Of a DNA stretch of 61,035 nucleotides, positions 58,392-61,035 are shown one piece after another. The stretch is from the NCBI GenBank assembly GCA_016872725.1, contig VGZC01000036.1, positions 1 through 61,035 on the forward strand. The letters are read 5' to 3'. The notes beneath the pieces were generated by a model. It did not search any database and was not told where the DNA came from. It saw only the letters and a program-made list of their open reading frames with translations. This DNA is from Planctomycetota bacterium. Lineage in GTDB: Bacteria > Planctomycetota > Planctomycetia > Pirellulales > Pirellulaceae. Made by a program: the position numbers and the translations under genes. The stretch's first letter is position 1. Each line of letters opens with the position of its first letter.

Positions 58392-60401
58392 GTGAATGAC
58401 CATTCCATGCTGCCCTCCGACGTGCGTGGACGAAGACCGATGCGGATCGCCATCGGGATCCTGATCGCCTTCGGAGCCGTCGCCGCGATCGTGGCGTTTC
58501 GGCTTCGAACGGACGGAACCGGATCCGTGGACGATGGGCCGACTTTCGGCGCGCCGATCGCGGACGGCGGCGCGGCCGCCCCGGAGCCCCGCGCGGGCGC
58601 GATCTCGGTCAGCCTCGAACGGCCCCTCGAAGAGCCGGAACCACCCACTGGCGGATTCGTCGGAAGCGACGCCTGCGCGCCGTGCCACGCGCCGATCGTC
58701 GAAAAGTACCGGACGCACCCGATGTGGCGGTCGTTCGCGTCCATCGATCGCGCCGCTCCGATCGAAGAATACCCGTCGGATCCCGTCGCGCCGCCCGGGC
58801 CGAGACGATACCGCGTTGAAAAACGCGACGGCAAGACCATCCATCACGAGATCATGCTCGATCGCGACGGGAAGCCGATCTACGACCAGGAATTCGAAGT
58901 CCATTACGCGATCGGGTCGGGGACGCGAGGGCGTTCGTACGCGCGATTCGATCACGGCGTCTTCGCGCAATCGTCGATCGGATGGTACGCCCGAAAAGGC
59001 CGATGGGACCTGTCGCCCGGCTACAGACCGGACGGGCACGCCCGCTTTTCAAGACGGCTCGGCGATAATTGCCTCTATTGCCACGCCGGACGCACGTCGT
59101 TGAGCGATTCGGATGAGCGTTACGCGTCGGATCCGATCGTCGAGGAACCGATCGGGTGCGAGCGATGCCACGGTCCGGGCCAAGAGCACGTCACGCTCCG
59201 CACGTCGGGCGCGTGGCGCGCGGGGGTTGTCGATCCGATCGTCAACCCGAAACGGCTCGAACCGGCGCCCCGCGAGGACGTCTGCAATCAATGCCATCTC
59301 GAGGGCGACGGAACGATCCTGCGATTCGGACGAAGGCACCCGGACTTCCGGCCGGGGCAACGGATCGAGGACATTTGGGTCGCGTTCGTTTCGCAAGGCG
59401 ACAACGTCGTATCCGAGGGACGGACGCGCGCGGTGAGCCAGGTTCAGCAGATGCGAGCGAGCCGCTGCTATCAGGCGAGCGAAGGGCGATTCGGCTGCGT
59501 GTCGTGCCACGATCCGCATTTCGAGCCTCCTCCCGATCAACGCACGGCCCATTTTCGGGACCGGTGCCAAGCCTGCCACGGGCCATCCGAAGGACAGCGC
59601 GGCTGTTCCTTGGCCGAATCCGATCGACGCGCGCGTTCGGCCGACGATTCGTGCATCGAATGCCACATGCCGCCGCTCCCGACCCATGATGTTCCCCACA
59701 CGGCGCAAACCGACCATCGCGTCCCGCGCGTCGCGGACGCCGAGCCCCCGGATTCTCCCCCAGCCCACCAGGACGCCTTTCCGATCTTCGACGGCGCCGA
59801 ATCCCGTCTGCCGCGCCGCGAGGTCGAACGGGCCCGCGGACTCGCCATGCTTCGGCAACCGATCGTCACGAGCGACCCCGATTTGGTGCGCGGCGCGCAG
59901 CGCCTCCTCGCGCCGCGCCTGCGCATGATCGAGAACCGGTTCGACGAGTCGTTCTTGTATGGGGTGGAACGCGACGTGCCCGTCCTGCTCGCGCTGGCCC
60001 GGTCGTTTCAGTTGCTCGGCGATGCGCCGCGCGCCGAAGCCTGTTTTGACGCCGCGTTGACGATCGAACCGGCGAGCGAACGAGCTCTGGCCGGGAAGCT
60101 GCTCGATGCCCAGGCATCCCAAGACACGGGCGCCGCGCACGCCCTCCTCAACCAGTTGCTGCGCATCAACCCCCTCGATCCGACGCTGCATGGCCAGAAG
60201 GCCCTCGTGCTCGGCCAGATGGGCCAATGGCCCGCGGCGTGCGCTGCGGCCGAACAATCGTTGCGGCTCGACCCGTCGGAACCGATCATCCGCCAATTCC
60301 TCGCGGAAGCCTATGACCGTGTCCGCCGACCCGAACTGGGAAACGACCATCGGGAAATCCTCGATCGGCTGAAAGGCGTCGTAACCCCTCTTCAAGAGTA
60401 G
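58392..60401 (+). CDS. Seven-heme cytochrome c fused to TPR repeats
   Basis: 669 residues from GTG 58392, chosen for the AGGAG 10 bases upstream. An N-terminal membrane anchor (IAIGILIAFGAVAAIVAF) is followed by a proline-rich linker and a periplasmic cytochrome domain with seven CxxCH heme sites: CAPCH, CLYCH, CERCH, CNQCH, CVSCH, CQACH and CIECH. The pattern resembles the cytochrome c-554-like multiheme proteins. The C-terminal 180 residues are tetratricopeptide repeats (LARSFQLLGDAPRAEACFDA and LVLGQMGQWPAACAAAEQSL). Electron partner and substrate are unknown; planctomycetes often carry this fusion. Confidence 0.87.
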   Translation: MNDHSMLPSDVRGRRPMRIAIGILIAFGAVAAIVAFRLRTDGTGSVDDGPTFGAPIADGGAAAPEPRAGAISVSLERPLEEPEPPTGGFVGSDACAPCHAPIVEKYRTHPMWRSFASIDRAAPIEEYPSDPVAPPGPRRYRVEKRDGKTIHHEIMLDRDGKPIYDQEFEVHYAIGSGTRGRSYARFDHGVFAQSSIGWYARKGRWDLSPGYRPDGHARFSRRLGDNCLYCHAGRTSLSDSDERYASDPIVEEPIGCERCHGPGQEHVTLRTSGAWRAGVVDPIVNPKRLEPAPREDVCNQCHLEGDGTILRFGRRHPDFRPGQRIEDIWVAFVSQGDNVVSEGRTRAVSQVQQMRASRCYQASEGRFGCVSCHDPHFEPPPDQRTAHFRDRCQACHGPSEGQRGCSLAESDRRARSADDSCIECHMPPLPTHDVPHTAQTDHRVPRVADAEPPDSPPAHQDAFPIFDGAESRLPRREVERARGLAMLRQPIVTSDPDLVRGAQRLLAPRLRMIENRFDESFLYGVERDVPVLLALARSFQLLGDAPRAEACFDAALTIEPASERALAGKLLDAQASQDTGAAHALLNQLLRINPLDPTLHGQKALVLGQMGQWPAACAAAEQSLRLDPSEPIIRQFLAEAYDRVRRPELGNDHREILDRLKGVVTPLQE

Positions 60402-60434
60402 TCGCACTGTCCGCTGGAGCGGTCACGAAACCGT

Positions 60435-60707
60435 GTGTTCGGCTTTCCTTTCCACCAGAAACCGTCGACTATCTCAGACGGGCCGGCTCCCTTGGCGTGC
60501 CCGCGAGGTTTCGGCGAGATTCCGCCGTTGATGGTGCTCCAACTGAATGGATCGCTGATCGTGAACGCCGACCTCGCGAAAGTCACCGAGTTCATGGCGA
60601 ACCATCCTCATCCGGGTAAGGAACTCGAAGAGGGCCATTTCGGATTCGCGGTCCATTCCGATCCGGTCGAGTTCCGCAACATCGCGATCAAAGCCCTCGC
60701 GCCGTAG
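60435..60707 (+). pseudogene. C-terminal remnant of a DUF1080 (3-keto-disaccharide hydrolase-like) protein
   Basis: The last 60 residues (LQLNGSLIVNADLAKVTEFM... HPGKELEEGHFGFAVHSDPV... FRNIAIKAL) match the end of the DUF1080/LamG-like domain, which is very common in planctomycetes. The first 30 residues of the frame do not match, and no signal peptide or upstream domain is seen, so only the 3' end of an original gene of several hundred residues survives. Probably not expressed as a functional protein. Confidence 0.6.
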
Positions 60708-61035
60708 ATGGAGCGGAACGGTCTGTCCTCCGAGTCGAGGACGAGATTGACATGGATTGGCGATCGCGGGCATTTTTTCCGCCAAGCCGGATGCACTTAT
60801 GACCGGCAGTCCAATTCCGTCGAAGGGAGGGGCTCACATCGCCAGATCGAAAAGCAGTAGTGTGATGTTGCCTGGGGTGTTCGATAGGGGGGGGGGCCGA
60901 GTCTTTCCAGCATTTGCTGTCTCGCGGTAGCTGTCCATTCTACGGCGCCGTCAGGAAGGCCTGGCGCCCGATGGCCGCGTTCGGCGATAATCTCGAGGGG
61001 GGGGGCCTTCGTGCTCGTCCTCGTCCTCGTGCCGG
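60708..61035. other. 328-base right-edge region with two long G-tracts
   Basis: No supported gene. Two runs of about ten G occur near 60887-60896 and 60996-61005, and the final bases repeat CTCGTCCT. The tracts could mark decayed sequence, slippage sites or assembly-difficult bases. Confidence 0.5.

Overview
The window is 61 kb of high-GC bacterial chromosome, most likely from a planctomycete. The signs are: a Tat-exported sugar isomerase/epimerase, two very large secreted PQQ-like beta-propeller proteins, a seven-heme cytochrome fused to TPR repeats, an FHA-GAF-adenylate cyclase protein, the remnant of a DUF1080 domain, and an Ala/Glu/Pro repeat tail on what is probably ribosomal protein L10. 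No rRNA, tRNA or multi-repeat CRISPR array was seen.

Layout. 1-12.6 kb is the core transcription/translation block, all on +: tail of rplJ, rplL, rpoB, rpoC, rpsL, rpsG, then fusA after a strong terminator; no tuf follows. 12.7-22.2 kb (+) holds a sugar isomerase-like protein, a PLP decarboxylase, a polytopic membrane protein, tail-specific protease Prc, a phosphohexomutase and an FHA-GAF-cyclase. 22.4-28.7 kb (-) holds a type ISP-like DNA methyltransferase and a tightly overlapping molybdate/tungstate uptake operon (a binding protein with two fused ModA domains, permease, ATPase) ending in a MoaD-like protein. 28.8-37.1 kb (+) holds two PQQ-like proteins and a pabA-moeA-small membrane protein operon. 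MoaD, MoeA and the transporter together suggest molybdenum cofactor supply.

About 38.4-53.0 kb is an integrated element. Its outer parts (+ strand) carry a small gene, a broken AAA ATPase, a coiled-coil protein, a HARE-HTH protein, two small proteins and a large serine recombinase. Nested inside, on the minus strand and visibly richer in A/T, is a complete type I-G (formerly I-U) CRISPR effector operon: a MerR-like HTH gene, cas3 with a C-terminal HD domain, csx17 (large subunit), csb1 (Cas7) and csb2 (Cas5/Cas6). No cas1, cas2 or cas4 and no array are present; a single palindromic, repeat-like element with a leader-like TTTGACA lies just beyond csb2. This adaptation-less, recombinase-borne I-G cassette is the most interesting part of the window.

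53.0-61 kb returns to chromosomal genes: a membrane-anchored repeat protein (-), glnE (-) whose 3' end is built over REP-like palindromes, queE (+), the seven-heme TPR cytochrome (+), and a DUF1080 relic followed by G-tracts. Coordinates of starts were chosen from ribosome-binding sites and family conservation; GC statements are by eye, not computed.
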